From: Tabrizicola sp.
GTDB taxonomy: Bacteria > Pseudomonadota > Alphaproteobacteria > Rhodobacterales > Rhodobacteraceae
Length of the DNA stretch: 32,033 nt
Direction: 5' to 3'
Assembly: GCA_016792685.1 (NCBI GenBank)
Contig: JAEULQ010000075.1
Span: forward strand, 1 to 32,033
Below the pieces are notes generated by a model. That model was not told the origin of the DNA, did no database searches, and saw only the letters and a program-made list of their open reading frames with translations. Below, piece by piece: positions 7,927-16,252 of the stretch; position 1 is the stretch's first letter, and each line of letters begins with the position of its first letter. The position numbers and the translations under genes were made by a program.

Positions 7927-8238
7927 TCAATCCAGGCCCCCCGCCCGGCTACCCTCTCTGTATTTACAGGCAAAGCGGCGATCCACGACCGACACCGCAC
8001 CCACCTTTCCCCCATCCCGCTCGCAGCGCTGGATCTCCCCTGGCGTCTCCTCAATCACCCGGGCCAGACAGATCTCCCGCCCCGACGGACCGCTCAGCGG
8101 GGCCGGGCTGGTGCAGTCGATCTCGCCCAGCGGGACCCCGGCCGGGGTGTACCAGGCCCCGTCCTCGACACAGGCCGCAAGCATCAGCAGGCAGGCCGCC
8201 GCCGATCCAAGCCTAACCTGCATCGCACGGCGAGGCAT
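7927..8238 (-). CDS. small lipoprotein downstream of the cleavage enzyme
   Basis: A 103-residue protein with a lipoprotein signal (MQVRLGSAAACLLMLAAC, lipobox LAAC) and an 80-residue mature part containing EIDCTSP, REICLARV, IQRCERDGGK and RRFACKYR, so four cysteines that may pair in the periplasm. The ATG at 8238 is used here because it lies 4 bp past the upstream stop, allowing translational coupling; the ATG at 8223 (start of MQVRLG) is equally possible. The C-ERDGG-x-C spacing loosely echoes the cysteine-rich part of the next lipoprotein, and the two may be related or functional partners. Function unknown. A surface or periplasmic role in handling quaternary amines is only a guess from position. 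Confidence 0.65.
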   Translation of the reverse strand: MPRRAMQVRLGSAAACLLMLAACVEDGAWYTPAGVPLGEIDCTSPAPLSGPSGREICLARVIEETPGEIQRCERDGGKVGAVSVVDRRFACKYREGSRAGGLD

Positions 8239-8242
8239 GAGG

Positions 8243-9157
8243 CTAGCGGCCGACCGGTGCGCGTTTCTCCAGCTTCAGCCGCGCCCGCACTTCCGCCGGG
8301 GTGATGACCCGCGCGCCCATGTTCTCGATAATCGTCGCTGCCCGCTCCACCAGCTGAGCGTTGGTCGCGAGCACGCCCTTGTCGAGCCAGAGGTTGTCCT
8401 CAAGCCCCACCCGGACGTTCCCGCCCGCCAGCGTGGCCGCCGCGACATAGGCCATCTCGTTCCGGCCCAGACCGAAGGCGCTGAAATGCCAGCCCGCGGG
8501 GACGTTGTTCACCATCGCCATGAAGGTGTTGAGGTCATCCGGCGCCCCCCACGGAACGCCCATGCAGAGCTGCACCAGCACCGGCTCGGGGATCACGCCT
8601 TCCTTCACCAGCTCTTTCGCCAGCCACAGATGACCGGTGTCAAAGGCCTCGATCTCGATCCGCACGCCCGCCGCCGTCATCCGCTTGGCCATATCGCGGA
8701 GCATCCCCGGCGTGTTGACCATCACATAATCGGCCTCGTTGAAGTTCATCGTGCCGCAATCCAGCGTGCAGATCTCCGGCCGGCATTCGACGATATGGGC
8801 GACACGCTCTTCCGCGCCGCACATGTCCGACTTGGCGGCCATCGTCGTCATCGTCTCGGTGTCGTCGAAATACATGTCCCCGCCCATGCCGGCGGTCAGG
8901 TTCAGGACGACATCCGTGTCGCTGTCGCGGATCCGGTCAGTGACCTCGCGGTAGTATTCCAGCTTGCGGCTGGGCTTCCCGGTCTCGGGGTCACGCACAT
9001 GGCAATGCACCACTGCCGCCCCCGCCTTGGCCGCCGCAATCGCGGCATCGGCAATCTGCTTCGGCGAGCGTGGCACATGGGGCGAGCGGTCCTGCGTGCC
9101 GCCGGAACCGGTCACCGCGCAGGTGATGAAGACTTCCTTGTTCATGTTCAGCGGCAT
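8243..9157 (-). CDS. cdhC: 3-dehydrocarnitine cleavage enzyme (BKACE family)
   Basis: A 304-residue beta-keto acid cleavage enzyme (formerly DUF849). It shows the N-terminal KEVFITCAVTG, the metal-binding HCHVRD (H51, H53), a TIM-barrel pattern, and the conserved C-terminal GGNVRVGLEDN. Enzymes of this family use Zn2+ and acetyl-CoA to split a beta-keto acid into acetoacetate and an acyl-CoA. In a cluster with L-carnitine dehydrogenase the substrate should be 3-dehydrocarnitine, giving acetoacetate and betainyl-CoA. It is the first gene of the operon, divergent from the AraC-type regulator, with GGAGG eight bases before the ATG. The related 3-keto-5-aminohexanoate cleavage enzyme of lysine fermentation is the main alternative, but the context argues against it. 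Confidence 0.9.
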   Translation of the reverse strand: MPLNMNKEVFITCAVTGSGGTQDRSPHVPRSPKQIADAAIAAAKAGAAVVHCHVRDPETGKPSRKLEYYREVTDRIRDSDTDVVLNLTAGMGGDMYFDDTETMTTMAAKSDMCGAEERVAHIVECRPEICTLDCGTMNFNEADYVMVNTPGMLRDMAKRMTAAGVRIEIEAFDTGHLWLAKELVKEGVIPEPVLVQLCMGVPWGAPDDLNTFMAMVNNVPAGWHFSAFGLGRNEMAYVAAATLAGGNVRVGLEDNLWLDKGVLATNAQLVERAATIIENMGARVITPAEVRARLKLEKRAPVGR

Positions 9158-9230
9158 GTCATTCCCTCCAGAGGCTTTGTCCCACCATAGCCGTCTTGCG
9201 CAGCGCCGCTTTGCACTTTACGAAATCCGC
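9158..9230. promoter_or_regulatory. divergent promoter region of the carnitine operon and its regulator
   Basis: This 73 bp gap separates the ATG of the cleavage-enzyme gene (minus strand) from the ATG of the regulator gene (plus strand), so promoters for both directions and any regulator site must lie here or inside the gene ends. I see no convincing -35/-10 pair; TTGCGC at 9196-9201 is the best -35-like hexamer. The short length fits activator-dependent transcription. Confidence 0.5.
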
Positions 9231-10193
9231 ATGACGGAAAATGCCATTCTTCAGCCCTCGGACCAGCCGCTGACCATTTCGCTTCTGGTCCTGCCCCAGG
9301 CCTCGATCCTCGAGGTCGCCTCGGCGCTTGACCCTTTGCGCAATGCCAACCGTCAGCTCGGGCATGAGGCCTATCGCTGGCGCGTCGTCTCGCCCGATGG
9401 CGCGCCCGTCCCCCTGACCTGCGGCATCGAGCTGCCCTCCTCCGGGCCCCTTTCCCATGCGGTCGGTGCGGATGCCCTGATCGTGGTGGCGGGTTACCGG
9501 CTGGCCGAAGTCGCGACCCGCCCCCTGATCCGCGAGCTTCGCCGCATCGCCTCGCGCTTCCAACTGGTCGGCGGCATCGATGCCGGCCCCTGGGTCCTGG
9601 CACGCGCGGGCCTTCTGGACGGCCACCGCGCGACCGTGCATTGGGAGGATCTCGAAGACCTCGCCGCCGCGCATCCGCACATCGATGTAATCCCGGACCG
9701 CTTCGTGATCGACCGCAACCGCGTGACGATCTCGGGCGCCGCCCCCGCTGCCGACTTCATGCTGCATCTGATCCGCGCCCGCCACGGCGCGGCGCTGGCC
9801 CGTCAGGTCGCGATGAGCTTTCTGACCCAAGCTCGCCCCGGCCACGAACCCCAGACCGCCCCGCTTGAACCCGACCCAGCGCTTGACCCTCGCGTTGCGG
9901 CCGCGCTTGCCCGAATGGAAGCCCGAATCGACAGCCCGGAGACCGCCGCCGACACTGCCGTGGCTGTGGGCCTCTCCTGCCGCCGCCTCGAAACCCTGTT
10001 CCGCGAGGCCTTCGGCACCACCCCCGGCGCCCATGCGCTGGACCTGCGCCTGCAGGCGGCGCGACGGATGCTGACCGACACGCGCCACCCGCTAGCCGAA
10101 GTTGCCCTCAGGACCGGCTTTTCCAGCCCGTCCACGCTCTCCCGCGCCTTCAGGGCCAGGTTCGGCCATCCGCCCGGGGCACTGCGCGCCTGA
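9231..10193 (+). CDS. cdhR: GlxA/CdhR-type AraC-family transcriptional regulator
   Basis: A 320-residue regulator. Residues about 13-180 form a DJ-1/PfpI (class I glutamine amidotransferase-like) sensor domain (ISLLVLPQASILEVASALDPL, ALIVVAGY, GGIDAGPWVLARAGLLDGHRATVHWE), and residues about 225-318 a double AraC helix-turn-helix (VAVGLSCRRLETLFREAFG, LAEVALRTGFSSPSTLSRAF). The start at 9231 is taken because translation of the open frame upstream would lie inside the divergent gene. CdhR of Pseudomonas, the activator of carnitine dehydrogenase genes, has this architecture, as do GbdR and ArgR, so it probably senses carnitine or a derivative and activates the divergent operon. It ends four bases before the convergent mgtC-like gene. 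Ligand identity is inferred from context. Confidence 0.87.
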   Translation: MTENAILQPSDQPLTISLLVLPQASILEVASALDPLRNANRQLGHEAYRWRVVSPDGAPVPLTCGIELPSSGPLSHAVGADALIVVAGYRLAEVATRPLIRELRRIASRFQLVGGIDAGPWVLARAGLLDGHRATVHWEDLEDLAAAHPHIDVIPDRFVIDRNRVTISGAAPAADFMLHLIRARHGAALARQVAMSFLTQARPGHEPQTAPLEPDPALDPRVAAALARMEARIDSPETAADTAVAVGLSCRRLETLFREAFGTTPGAHALDLRLQAARRMLTDTRHPLAEVALRTGFSSPSTLSRAFRARFGHPPGALRA

Positions 10194-10196
10194 CGC

Positions 10197-10664
10197 TCAG
10201 ACGTCTTCCCTGTCCAGACCGCTCCGCTCCTCCGCCACCTTTCGCAGGGGCGCCAGCAAAGTCAGCGTCAGGAAGGTCACAAGGCTCAGGATCACCGCGA
10301 TGTCGAGCTGCCCATACCCCACCGCCGCCCCGATGGCCCCGGTCGCCCAGAGACTCGCCGCCGTCGCGGTGCCCGTCGCACGGTCGCCCTGCTTCAGGAT
10401 CGCACCGCCACCGATGAAGCCGATCCCGGTCATCAGGCCTTCCATGATGCGCGCCTGACCGTCGGAGGTCAGCCCGAGGACTTCGATGGCGATCATCACA
10501 AAGCCGCAAGCCGCCATTGCGACCAGTGGAAAGGTCCGAACACCGGCACTGCGCTCTTCCTGCTCGCGGTTCCAGCCGATCGGCAGCGCCAAGCCATAGG
10601 CAACGGCCAGCGAGACCAGATGTGACACCGCGTCATCCGTGTTCCAGCTCAGAAACAGGTCCAA
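10197..10664 (-). CDS. MgtC/SapB family inner-membrane protein
   Basis: A 155-residue membrane protein with about four hydrophobic helices and the family signatures LALPIGWNREQEERSAGVRTFPLVA and the GIGFIGGGAILKQGD motif, followed by ATAASLWATGAIGAAVGYGQ. MgtC proteins are linked to survival at low Mg2+ and, in pathogens, to inhibition of the F-ATPase; the chromosomal homologues of free-living bacteria mostly have no known role. The start codon is TTG at 10664, supported by a strong GAGGGGGA Shine-Dalgarno five bases upstream; there is no in-frame ATG close by. It lies 10 bp after the dcp stop, so it is co-transcribed with it, and it ends convergent with the carnitine regulator. Confidence 0.85.
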   Translation of the reverse strand: MDLFLSWNTDDAVSHLVSLAVAYGLALPIGWNREQEERSAGVRTFPLVAMAACGFVMIAIEVLGLTSDGQARIMEGLMTGIGFIGGGAILKQGDRATGTATAASLWATGAIGAAVGYGQLDIAVILSLVTFLTLTLLAPLRKVAEERSGLDREDV

Positions 10665-10674
10665 TGGTTCCCCC

Positions 10675-12684
10675 TCACGCCGCGTCCAAGAGACCGCGGC
10701 CTTTCAACAGTGCCTCGACCCCCGGCATCTTGCCCCGGAACTTGAGGTACAGCGCCTCGGCGTCCTCTGAACTCCCCGCAGACAGGATGAAGCGTTCCAG
10801 CTTCGCCGCCGTCGCCGGATCGAAAGCATCGCCTGCCTCCTCGAAGGCCGCAAAAGCATCGGCATCCATCACTTCCGACCACATGTAGCTGTAGTAGCCG
10901 CTGGAATAACCGTCGCCGCTGAAGACATGCGCGAAATGCGGGGTGGCGTGGCGCATCCTGATCGCCCGGGGCAGCCCCATTGCCTCCAGCACTTCGGCCT
11001 GTTTCTGCATCGGATCGGCCGGGGGCGTCCCGGTGTGAAACTCCAGGTCCACCATGGCCGAAGAGACGAACTCCACCGTGGCAAAGCCCTGGTCATAGGT
11101 CCCCGCCGCCAGCAGCCGTTCCAGCATGTCGGCGGGCATCGGCTCGCCGGTCTCATGGTGCCTGGCATGGGCTTCCAGCACCGAAGGCACCTCCAGCCAA
11201 TGCTCGTAAAGCTGGCTCGGCAGTTCCACGAAATCCCGAGCGACATTGGTGCCCGAAATGAAGCCGTAGGTCACATCCGACAGCATCTGGTGCAGCGCAT
11301 GGCCGAACTCGTGAAACAGCGTCCTAGCATCGTCATAGGACAGCAGACACGGGTTGCCCTTGGCAAAGTTGCAGACGTTCACGACGATCGGCCGCACCTC
11401 CCCGCCCAGCTTCCGCTGCCCCCGCATCGCCGAACACCAGGCGCCCGACCGTTTTGAGCCCCTTGCGAAGTAGTCCCCCAGGAACACCGCCACATGGTTG
11501 CCCCCACGGGTGACCTCCCAGCCCCGGACGTCTGGGTGATAGAACGGCCCCTCGATCTCGCGGAACTCCAGCCCGAAAAGCCTGGTCGCGCAGTCGAACA
11601 TCGCGCCCAGCATCGCCTCAAGCCCAAGGTAGGGCTTCAGCGCCGCCTCATCCAGATCATGCTCGGCCTTCCGCCGCTTCTCGGAATAATAGCGCCAGTC
11701 CCAGGCCTCCAGGGGCCCCGGGAATCCGTCGGCCTTCAGCATCGCCTCCAGCACCGCCGCATCCTCCAGGGACTTCGACCGCGCCGGGGCCCAGACCCGC
11801 ATCAGAAGGTCGCGCACCGCCTCCGGGGTCTTCGCCATTTCCGGCTCCAGCTTGAAGCTTGCGAAATCCGGGTAGCCCAAAAGCGCTGCCCGTTCCCCCC
11901 GAAGCGCCAAGATCTCTGCCGCGATCCCCCGGTTGTCGGTCTCGCCACCATTGGCACCGCGCGCGACCCAGGCCTCATAGGCCTTTTCCCGCAAGGCGCG
12001 GTTGGGCGAGAATTGCAGGAACGGCACCACCAGCGAACGGTTCAGGGTAACGACCGGCCCCGATCCCCGTTCCTCCCCCGCCGCCCGGGCGGCCGCCTGG
12101 ACGAACTCCGGCAGCGCCGCCAGATCGGCCTCGGGCAGTTCCATGAACCAGCCCCGCTCATCCGCCAGCAGGTTCTGACTGAACGCGGTCCCCAGCACCG
12201 CAAGCCGGGATTTCACTTGCGTCAGCCGCTCTGCCGCCGCGCCCTCCAGAGCCGCGCCTGAACGGACGAACATCTGCCGGTAAAGCTCCAACACCCGCAA
12301 TTGCTCGGGGCTCAGCCCCAGACCCTCGCGTCCTTGCCACAGCGCCTCGATCTTCGCCCACAAGGCCTTGTTGTTGGTGACCTCGGACGAGAACGCCGAC
12401 ATCTTCGGCGCCAGCTCCCGCATCAGCGCCTCGCGCGCTTCGGTGCTGTCCGCCCCCGCCAGATTGTAGAACACCCCCGACACCCGGTCGAGGTCGCCCT
12501 CCGCCAGCTCCAGCGCCTCGATCACCTCGGCAATGCCCGTCCCCGGCCCCTCGGCAATCGCCGCAATCGCTGCCCGCGCCCGCGTCAGCGCCTCATCGAA
12601 AGCCGGGCCGAAATCCTCATCCCGGATAGCGCCAAAGGGCGGCAGACCGAAGGGCGTATCCCAGGTTTCCAGAAGCACATTCAT
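10675..12684 (-). CDS. dcp: M3-family peptidyl-dipeptidase
   Basis: A 669-residue cytoplasmic zinc metallopeptidase, full length for the family (about 680). The zinc motif HEFGHALH is at 458-465 and the third ligand is E487 in ARDFVELPSQLYEHW; the 'SGTN-ARDFVELPSQ' form is the Dcp type, not the oligopeptidase A (PrlC) type. The C-terminal YSSGYYSYMWSEVMDADAF supplies the conserved substrate-binding tyrosines. It removes C-terminal dipeptides from oligopeptides. There is no signal peptide. AAAGGAG precedes the ATG. It follows the amino-acid ABC permease by 164 bp containing a stem-loop and a repeat element, and precedes the mgtC-like gene by 10 bp. Confidence 0.9.
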   Translation of the reverse strand: MNVLLETWDTPFGLPPFGAIRDEDFGPAFDEALTRARAAIAAIAEGPGTGIAEVIEALELAEGDLDRVSGVFYNLAGADSTEAREALMRELAPKMSAFSSEVTNNKALWAKIEALWQGREGLGLSPEQLRVLELYRQMFVRSGAALEGAAAERLTQVKSRLAVLGTAFSQNLLADERGWFMELPEADLAALPEFVQAAARAAGEERGSGPVVTLNRSLVVPFLQFSPNRALREKAYEAWVARGANGGETDNRGIAAEILALRGERAALLGYPDFASFKLEPEMAKTPEAVRDLLMRVWAPARSKSLEDAAVLEAMLKADGFPGPLEAWDWRYYSEKRRKAEHDLDEAALKPYLGLEAMLGAMFDCATRLFGLEFREIEGPFYHPDVRGWEVTRGGNHVAVFLGDYFARGSKRSGAWCSAMRGQRKLGGEVRPIVVNVCNFAKGNPCLLSYDDARTLFHEFGHALHQMLSDVTYGFISGTNVARDFVELPSQLYEHWLEVPSVLEAHARHHETGEPMPADMLERLLAAGTYDQGFATVEFVSSAMVDLEFHTGTPPADPMQKQAEVLEAMGLPRAIRMRHATPHFAHVFSGDGYSSGYYSYMWSEVMDADAFAAFEEAGDAFDPATAAKLERFILSAGSSEDAEALYLKFRGKMPGVEALLKGRGLLDAA

Positions 12685-12739
12685 CGCAAATCTCCTTTGT
12701 CCCGAAAGCTAGGCGCCGAACCCGGCAAGGTCCACCCGG

Positions 12740-12848
12740 CCTTTCATCTTTGTCCAAATATCCCCGCCGGAGGCACGCCCCGAGCCGGTTGCGCGTACTT
12801 CACGCGCAGAGGCGAGAGACAAGACTTGCGGCTGCCAAGCCGCTCAAT
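12740..12848. repeat. dispersed intergenic element, copy A
   Basis: About 105 bp shared with 27981-28084. CCAAATATCCCCGCCGGAGG (12754-12773), CCCGAGCCGGTTGCGCG and CGCGCAGAGGCGAGA occur in both copies in the same order, and both end in CGCTCAAT or GCGCTCAAT. Inside is a hairpin: TGCGCGT (12790-12796), loop ACTTC, ACGCGCA (12802-12808). The element fills the gap between the ABC permease stop (12849) and dcp. Its first 20 bases (12740-12759) are identical to 22730-22749. Confidence 0.8.
12828..12843 (-). terminator. stem-loop at the end of the amino-acid ABC genes
   Basis: Just past the permease stop the minus strand forms GCGGCT-TGGC-AGCCGC, a 6 bp GC-rich stem with a 4-base loop, followed by AAGTCTTGTCTC, which is moderately T-rich. 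This fits a weak Rho-independent terminator ending the binding protein-permease unit. It lies at the outer edge of repeat copy A. Confidence 0.5.
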
Positions 12849-13643
12849 TCACGAACCGTCCCGCCCGCGCGACCGCATCCGGGTCTCGAACCGCCGCAGC
12901 GCCAGCGAAAGCCCGATGGTCATCACCAGATAAAGGAAGGCCGCCACGTTATAGGTCTCGAAATAGCGGAAGTTCCCCGCCGCCGTGACCTTGGCCAGCT
13001 GCGCCACATCGGAGATCCCCAGGACCGCGACCAGCGAGCTGTCTTTCACCATTGCTACAAAATCATTGCCCAATGGCGGCAGGATCAGCCGGAAAGCTTG
13101 AGGAAATCGAACATGCCGAAAGCGCTGCCACCCATTCAGGCCCAACGCCTGCGCCGCCTCGATCTGGCCCTTGTCCACCGCCTGCAACCCGGCCCGGAAG
13201 ATCTCGGCCAGGAAGGCCGAATAGGCCAGCATCAGCGCAAAGACCGCCCGCCACAACAGCGGCACATCACGGGTCCGCAACACCTCGTCCCCGGCCACCC
13301 AGTTCAGCCCGGAAATCACCGCCGGAACCAACGCGAAGGCGACGTAGAGGAGAAGCACGATGATCGGCACACCGCGCATCACCTCGATGTACAGCCGCGC
13401 CGCCTGCCGCAGGACGATGCGCTTCGACATCCCCATGACCGCAAGCCCAAGGCCGATTCCGCAGGCGCCGACATAGGCCACCACCGCCACCGCAAGCGTG
13501 ATCCAAAGCCCCTTCGACAAGGCCCGCAGCGAGGCATTGTAGACCTCGTCCGACAGCATCTCGTACAAAAGCCAAAGGCCGGTGACCGCAAGGATCACCA
13601 GCCACCAGGGAAAGTCATTCTCCGGCTCGGCGTTCGGGGCCAT
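12849..13643 (-). CDS. amino-acid ABC transporter permease (HisM/GlnP type)
   Basis: A 264-residue inner-membrane permease of the polar amino acid family. It has an N-terminal helix (about 13-28), a second at 46-70, ARLYIEVMRGVPIIVLLLYV (82-101), LAEIFRAGLQAV (145-156), the ATPase-contact EAA loop IEAAQALGLNGWQRFRHVRFPQA (161-183), and VKDSSLVAVLGISDV. The start ATG at 13643 follows the binding-protein gene by 34 bp. That gap holds a strong hairpin whose G-rich arm overlaps the likely ribosome binding sequence. A second permease and an ATP-binding subunit are not present nearby, so the transporter must borrow or encode them elsewhere. Substrate is not predictable beyond polar amino acids or small peptides. 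Confidence 0.88.
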   Translation of the reverse strand: MAPNAEPENDFPWWLVILAVTGLWLLYEMLSDEVYNASLRALSKGLWITLAVAVVAYVGACGIGLGLAVMGMSKRIVLRQAARLYIEVMRGVPIIVLLLYVAFALVPAVISGLNWVAGDEVLRTRDVPLLWRAVFALMLAYSAFLAEIFRAGLQAVDKGQIEAAQALGLNGWQRFRHVRFPQAFRLILPPLGNDFVAMVKDSSLVAVLGISDVAQLAKVTAAGNFRYFETYNVAAFLYLVMTIGLSLALRRFETRMRSRGRDGS

Positions 13644-13651
13644 CAGCGCGC

Positions 13652-13669
13652 CCCCGGGCGTACCCGGGG
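13652..13669 (-). promoter_or_regulatory. GC hairpin between binding-protein and permease genes
   Basis: CCCCGGG (13652-13658), four bases, CCCGGGG (13663-13669) form a perfect 7 bp stem in the 34 bp gap. On the transcript it sits just past the binding-protein stop codon and includes the G-rich run before the permease ATG. Such hairpins between ABC binding-protein and permease genes commonly stabilise the upstream message or limit permease translation. Confidence 0.5.
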
Positions 13670-13677
13670 ACTGCCCT

Positions 13678-14463
13678 TCATTCGCCCATCTTGTACTCGA
13701 CGAACCACTTCTGGTTCAGCGCGTCCATCGTGCCATCGGCCTTCATCGAGGCAATCGCCGCGTTGATCGGCGCGACCAGGTCCGAGCCCTTGGGGAAGAT
13801 GAAGCCGAAATCCTCGGACGCCAGCGGCGCGCCGATGATCTTGAGGCCGCCGTTCGACGCCGTGACATAACCGTTCGCCGCGGTCGAATCCGACAGCGTC
13901 AGGTCCACGTCGCCCGCCTTCAGCGCTTCAAGCCCGGCCCCGAAGGTCTCGAACTTGATGATGCGCGGGTTCTCCTCGTTCCCGTCCAGGATCTCATAGA
14001 CCGCCGCATAGAAGGGCGAGGTGCCCGGCTGGGCCGAGACCAGCAGCTCCGGATTGGCCGCGAACGAGGCCGCATCGGTGAAGCGCTCCTCATCCCCGCG
14101 CACAATCATCAGCATCTCCGACCGCATGTAGGGGTCCGAGAAGTCGACCTTCTCCTTGCGCTCGTCCTTGATGGTGATCCCGGTCATGCCAAGGTCATAC
14201 TGGCCTTCCGAAACGGCGGGGATCATCGCGTCCCAGCTCGTGTTCTCGTACTTGACCGTGATGTTCAGCCGCTTGGCGATTTCCGCCATCGCGTCATATT
14301 CCCAGCCCACGGCCGCGCCCGACTTGTCCAGGAACTGCAGCGGCGGATAGGCGTTTTCGGTCACGACCACGACTTCCTTCCCGCCCAGATCGGGCAGGTC
14401 CTGCGCCAGCGCAGGCGCGGCAAGCATGGTAAGGCCCAGAAGGGCGGCAGCAGTCAGTTTCAT
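13678..14463 (-). CDS. periplasmic amino-acid-binding protein of an ABC transporter
   Basis: A 261-residue family 3 solute-binding protein. The signal peptide [20 protein letters not shown] is followed by a predicted cut before QDLP. The mature protein shows the family pattern: [51 protein letters not shown] with [15 protein letters not shown], and [16 protein letters not shown]. It captures a polar amino acid or small compound in the periplasm for the permease encoded 34 bp downstream. GGGAG precedes the ATG by eight bases. The ligand cannot be read from the sequence. It follows the GH3 gene by 72 bp. Confidence 0.9.
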   Translation of the reverse strand: MKLTAAALLGLTMLAAPALAQDLPDLGGKEVVVVTENAYPPLQFLDKSGAAVGWEYDAMAEIAKRLNITVKYENTSWDAMIPAVSEGQYDLGMTGITIKDERKEKVDFSDPYMRSEMLMIVRGDEERFTDAASFAANPELLVSAQPGTSPFYAAVYEILDGNEENPRIIKFETFGAGLEALKAGDVDLTLSDSTAANGYVTASNGGLKIIGAPLASEDFGFIFPKGSDLVAPINAAIASMKADGTMDALNQKWFVEYKMGE

Positions 14464-14535
14464 GGGTCAGGCTCCCGTTGGATTATGGCCCGGGACTATG
14501 CCCAGCCTTCCGGGCCGATGCAAGCCGACAGCCTC

Positions 14536-16191
14536 TCAGTAACGCGCGTCCTCAAGCCCGCAGAACGGATCGACCGGCGAATTGCCCTGAAACGGTGCGC
14601 GTCCGACCAGGCAGTCGACCACCGCCGCCTGCATCGACGGCATCGAGGCATAGGCATTGACGTAGCACGGCGCGCGCGGCGCATCGTAAAGCAGGTAGGG
14701 ATAGCCAAAGCTGATCTGCAGCGTCGGCACCTCATGCCAGGTCCGCTGCATTGCTGCGCCGAAATCGCCAGTCAGCTTCAGCCAGTCCAGGAAGATGCGG
14801 CCCCGGGTCAGCAGCGTCTCCTCCGCAAGGGCATAGATCACCAGGTCCCAGTCTGCCGGGTCAATATGCTGGCCCTTCTGGTGCAAGTTCACCTCAAACC
14901 CCTCGGCCCGCAGAAGCTCGGGCAGATCCAGTGGCAGGGGCTCGGGCAGGAAGGGGAACACCACCCCGCCCGACACGACCAGCACCCGCCGGTGCCGTGC
15001 CGGCGACAGCGGCAACAGCCCCGCCACGTCCTTGACCAGCGTCGGCGCCCGCGCCGTCACCGCCCGCGCCACGGCCCGGTCTTCCGCCCGCCCGATCCGG
15101 TCGCGCTGGGCCTGCCGCACTCCCTGATGCAGGCCAAGCGAGGCCTTGAGGCCCAGAACCCGCCGCAACGCTGTCTCCAGTCGCGCCTGGCTGATCCGGC
15201 CATCGGCAATCGCCGCTTCGATCAGGGCAAGGTCGCCCTCCGGGTCGTCCGAGAACAGGATGAGGTCGCAGCCGTTCTCGATCACCTCCGGCAACATCTT
15301 CGACCGCGGCCCCCAGGCGCCGAACCCGGCCATCGGGGTCGCGTCCGACACGATCACCCCGTTGAAGCCCAACTTCTCGCGCAAGAGCCCTTCGTTCAGC
15401 TCCCGACTGACCGAGGCCGGGCGAAACGCCTCCACTCCCGCCTCGGGACGAAGCGACCGGATATAGGCCGGAAAGGCGATATGCGCCGACATCACCGACT
15501 TCACCCCCGCCGCGACTGCCGCCCGGTAAAGCCGCCCGTGGCTTGCTTCCCATTCCGCCACCGACAAGGGAATGATCGTCGTGACCAGATGCTGGTCGCG
15601 GTCGTCATGCCCCTCGCCCGGCCAGTGCTTGACCGTCGCCGCCACGCCCTCTGCCTGGAACTCGTCGATCTGCGCCAGCGCCTGGGCCTCGATCCGCCCG
15701 ATGTCCGAGCCGAAACCGCGGGTGGCGACGATCGGGCTGCGGAAAGCCGCGTTGATGTCGATGACCGGGGTAAAGGTCCAGTTGACCCCGATCGCCGCCG
15801 CCTCGCGCGCCATGATCCCGGCGATGCTGCGGCTGGCCTGCAGGTCGTCGACCGCCGCCAGCGCCAGCGGGTTTGGCACTTCGGTCCCGAAGGGCAGGCT
15901 CATGCGCGAGCCTTCAAGGTCCGAGGATACCAGAAGCGGCACCGCAGCCTGCGCCTGCGCCGCATCCAGGAAATCCGCCTCGGCCTCCAGCCCGCCAAAG
16001 AAGAAACGGGTGATCCCGGCCGGGGCAAGGGCCTTCAGCCGCGGCAGCTCTTCGGGGTCAAAGCCCCGCGACAGATGCACGAAAAGCTGCCCGGCCCGTT
16101 CGCGCGGCCCCATCGCCGCCAGGGTCCGCTCCACCCAGTCGATCCCCCGGTCATCCAGATCGAACGGCGCCTGCCGCAGAAACTCCGCCAT
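14536..16191 (-). CDS. glycoside hydrolase family 3 protein, beta-N-acetylhexosaminidase-like
   Basis: A 551-residue GH3 enzyme. The TIM barrel carries VSSDLEGSRMSL (88-99), the motif KHWPGEGHDDRDQHL (188-202) equivalent to KHFPGHG-DSH of NagZ, with the catalytic-type D199/H201 pair, and VSDATPMAGF with the nucleophile D283. This histidine-containing loop places it with the beta-N-acetylglucosaminidases (or phosphorylases) of GH3, not the beta-glucosidases. It is longer than NagZ (about 340 residues), having an extra alpha/beta C-terminal domain (about 385-551). No signal peptide is seen, so it is probably cytoplasmic. GGAGG lies eight bases before the ATG. Neighbours encode a LAS-type peptidase and an amino-acid transporter, which suggests breakdown of muropeptides or amino sugars. 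Confidence 0.85.
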   Translation of the reverse strand: MAEFLRQAPFDLDDRGIDWVERTLAAMGPRERAGQLFVHLSRGFDPEELPRLKALAPAGITRFFFGGLEAEADFLDAAQAQAAVPLLVSSDLEGSRMSLPFGTEVPNPLALAAVDDLQASRSIAGIMAREAAAIGVNWTFTPVIDINAAFRSPIVATRGFGSDIGRIEAQALAQIDEFQAEGVAATVKHWPGEGHDDRDQHLVTTIIPLSVAEWEASHGRLYRAAVAAGVKSVMSAHIAFPAYIRSLRPEAGVEAFRPASVSRELNEGLLREKLGFNGVIVSDATPMAGFGAWGPRSKMLPEVIENGCDLILFSDDPEGDLALIEAAIADGRISQARLETALRRVLGLKASLGLHQGVRQAQRDRIGRAEDRAVARAVTARAPTLVKDVAGLLPLSPARHRRVLVVSGGVVFPFLPEPLPLDLPELLRAEGFEVNLHQKGQHIDPADWDLVIYALAEETLLTRGRIFLDWLKLTGDFGAAMQRTWHEVPTLQISFGYPYLLYDAPRAPCYVNAYASMPSMQAAVVDCLVGRAPFQGNSPVDPFCGLEDARY

Positions 16192-16252
16192 GACCAGATC
16201 CTCCGCCTTCTCGCCCGACTATGGCGGCCACCAGATTGGGCCGCAAGCCGGG

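Noticed and set aside
8964-9230. A longer regulator protein beginning at 8964.
   Set aside because: The added residues lie wholly within the divergent cleavage-enzyme gene and have no family support.
12750-12933. Peptide-like similarity between translated segments at 12750, 22735 and 27990 (…PNIPAGG…).
   Set aside because: It results from the DNA repeat element, not from a shared protein domain.
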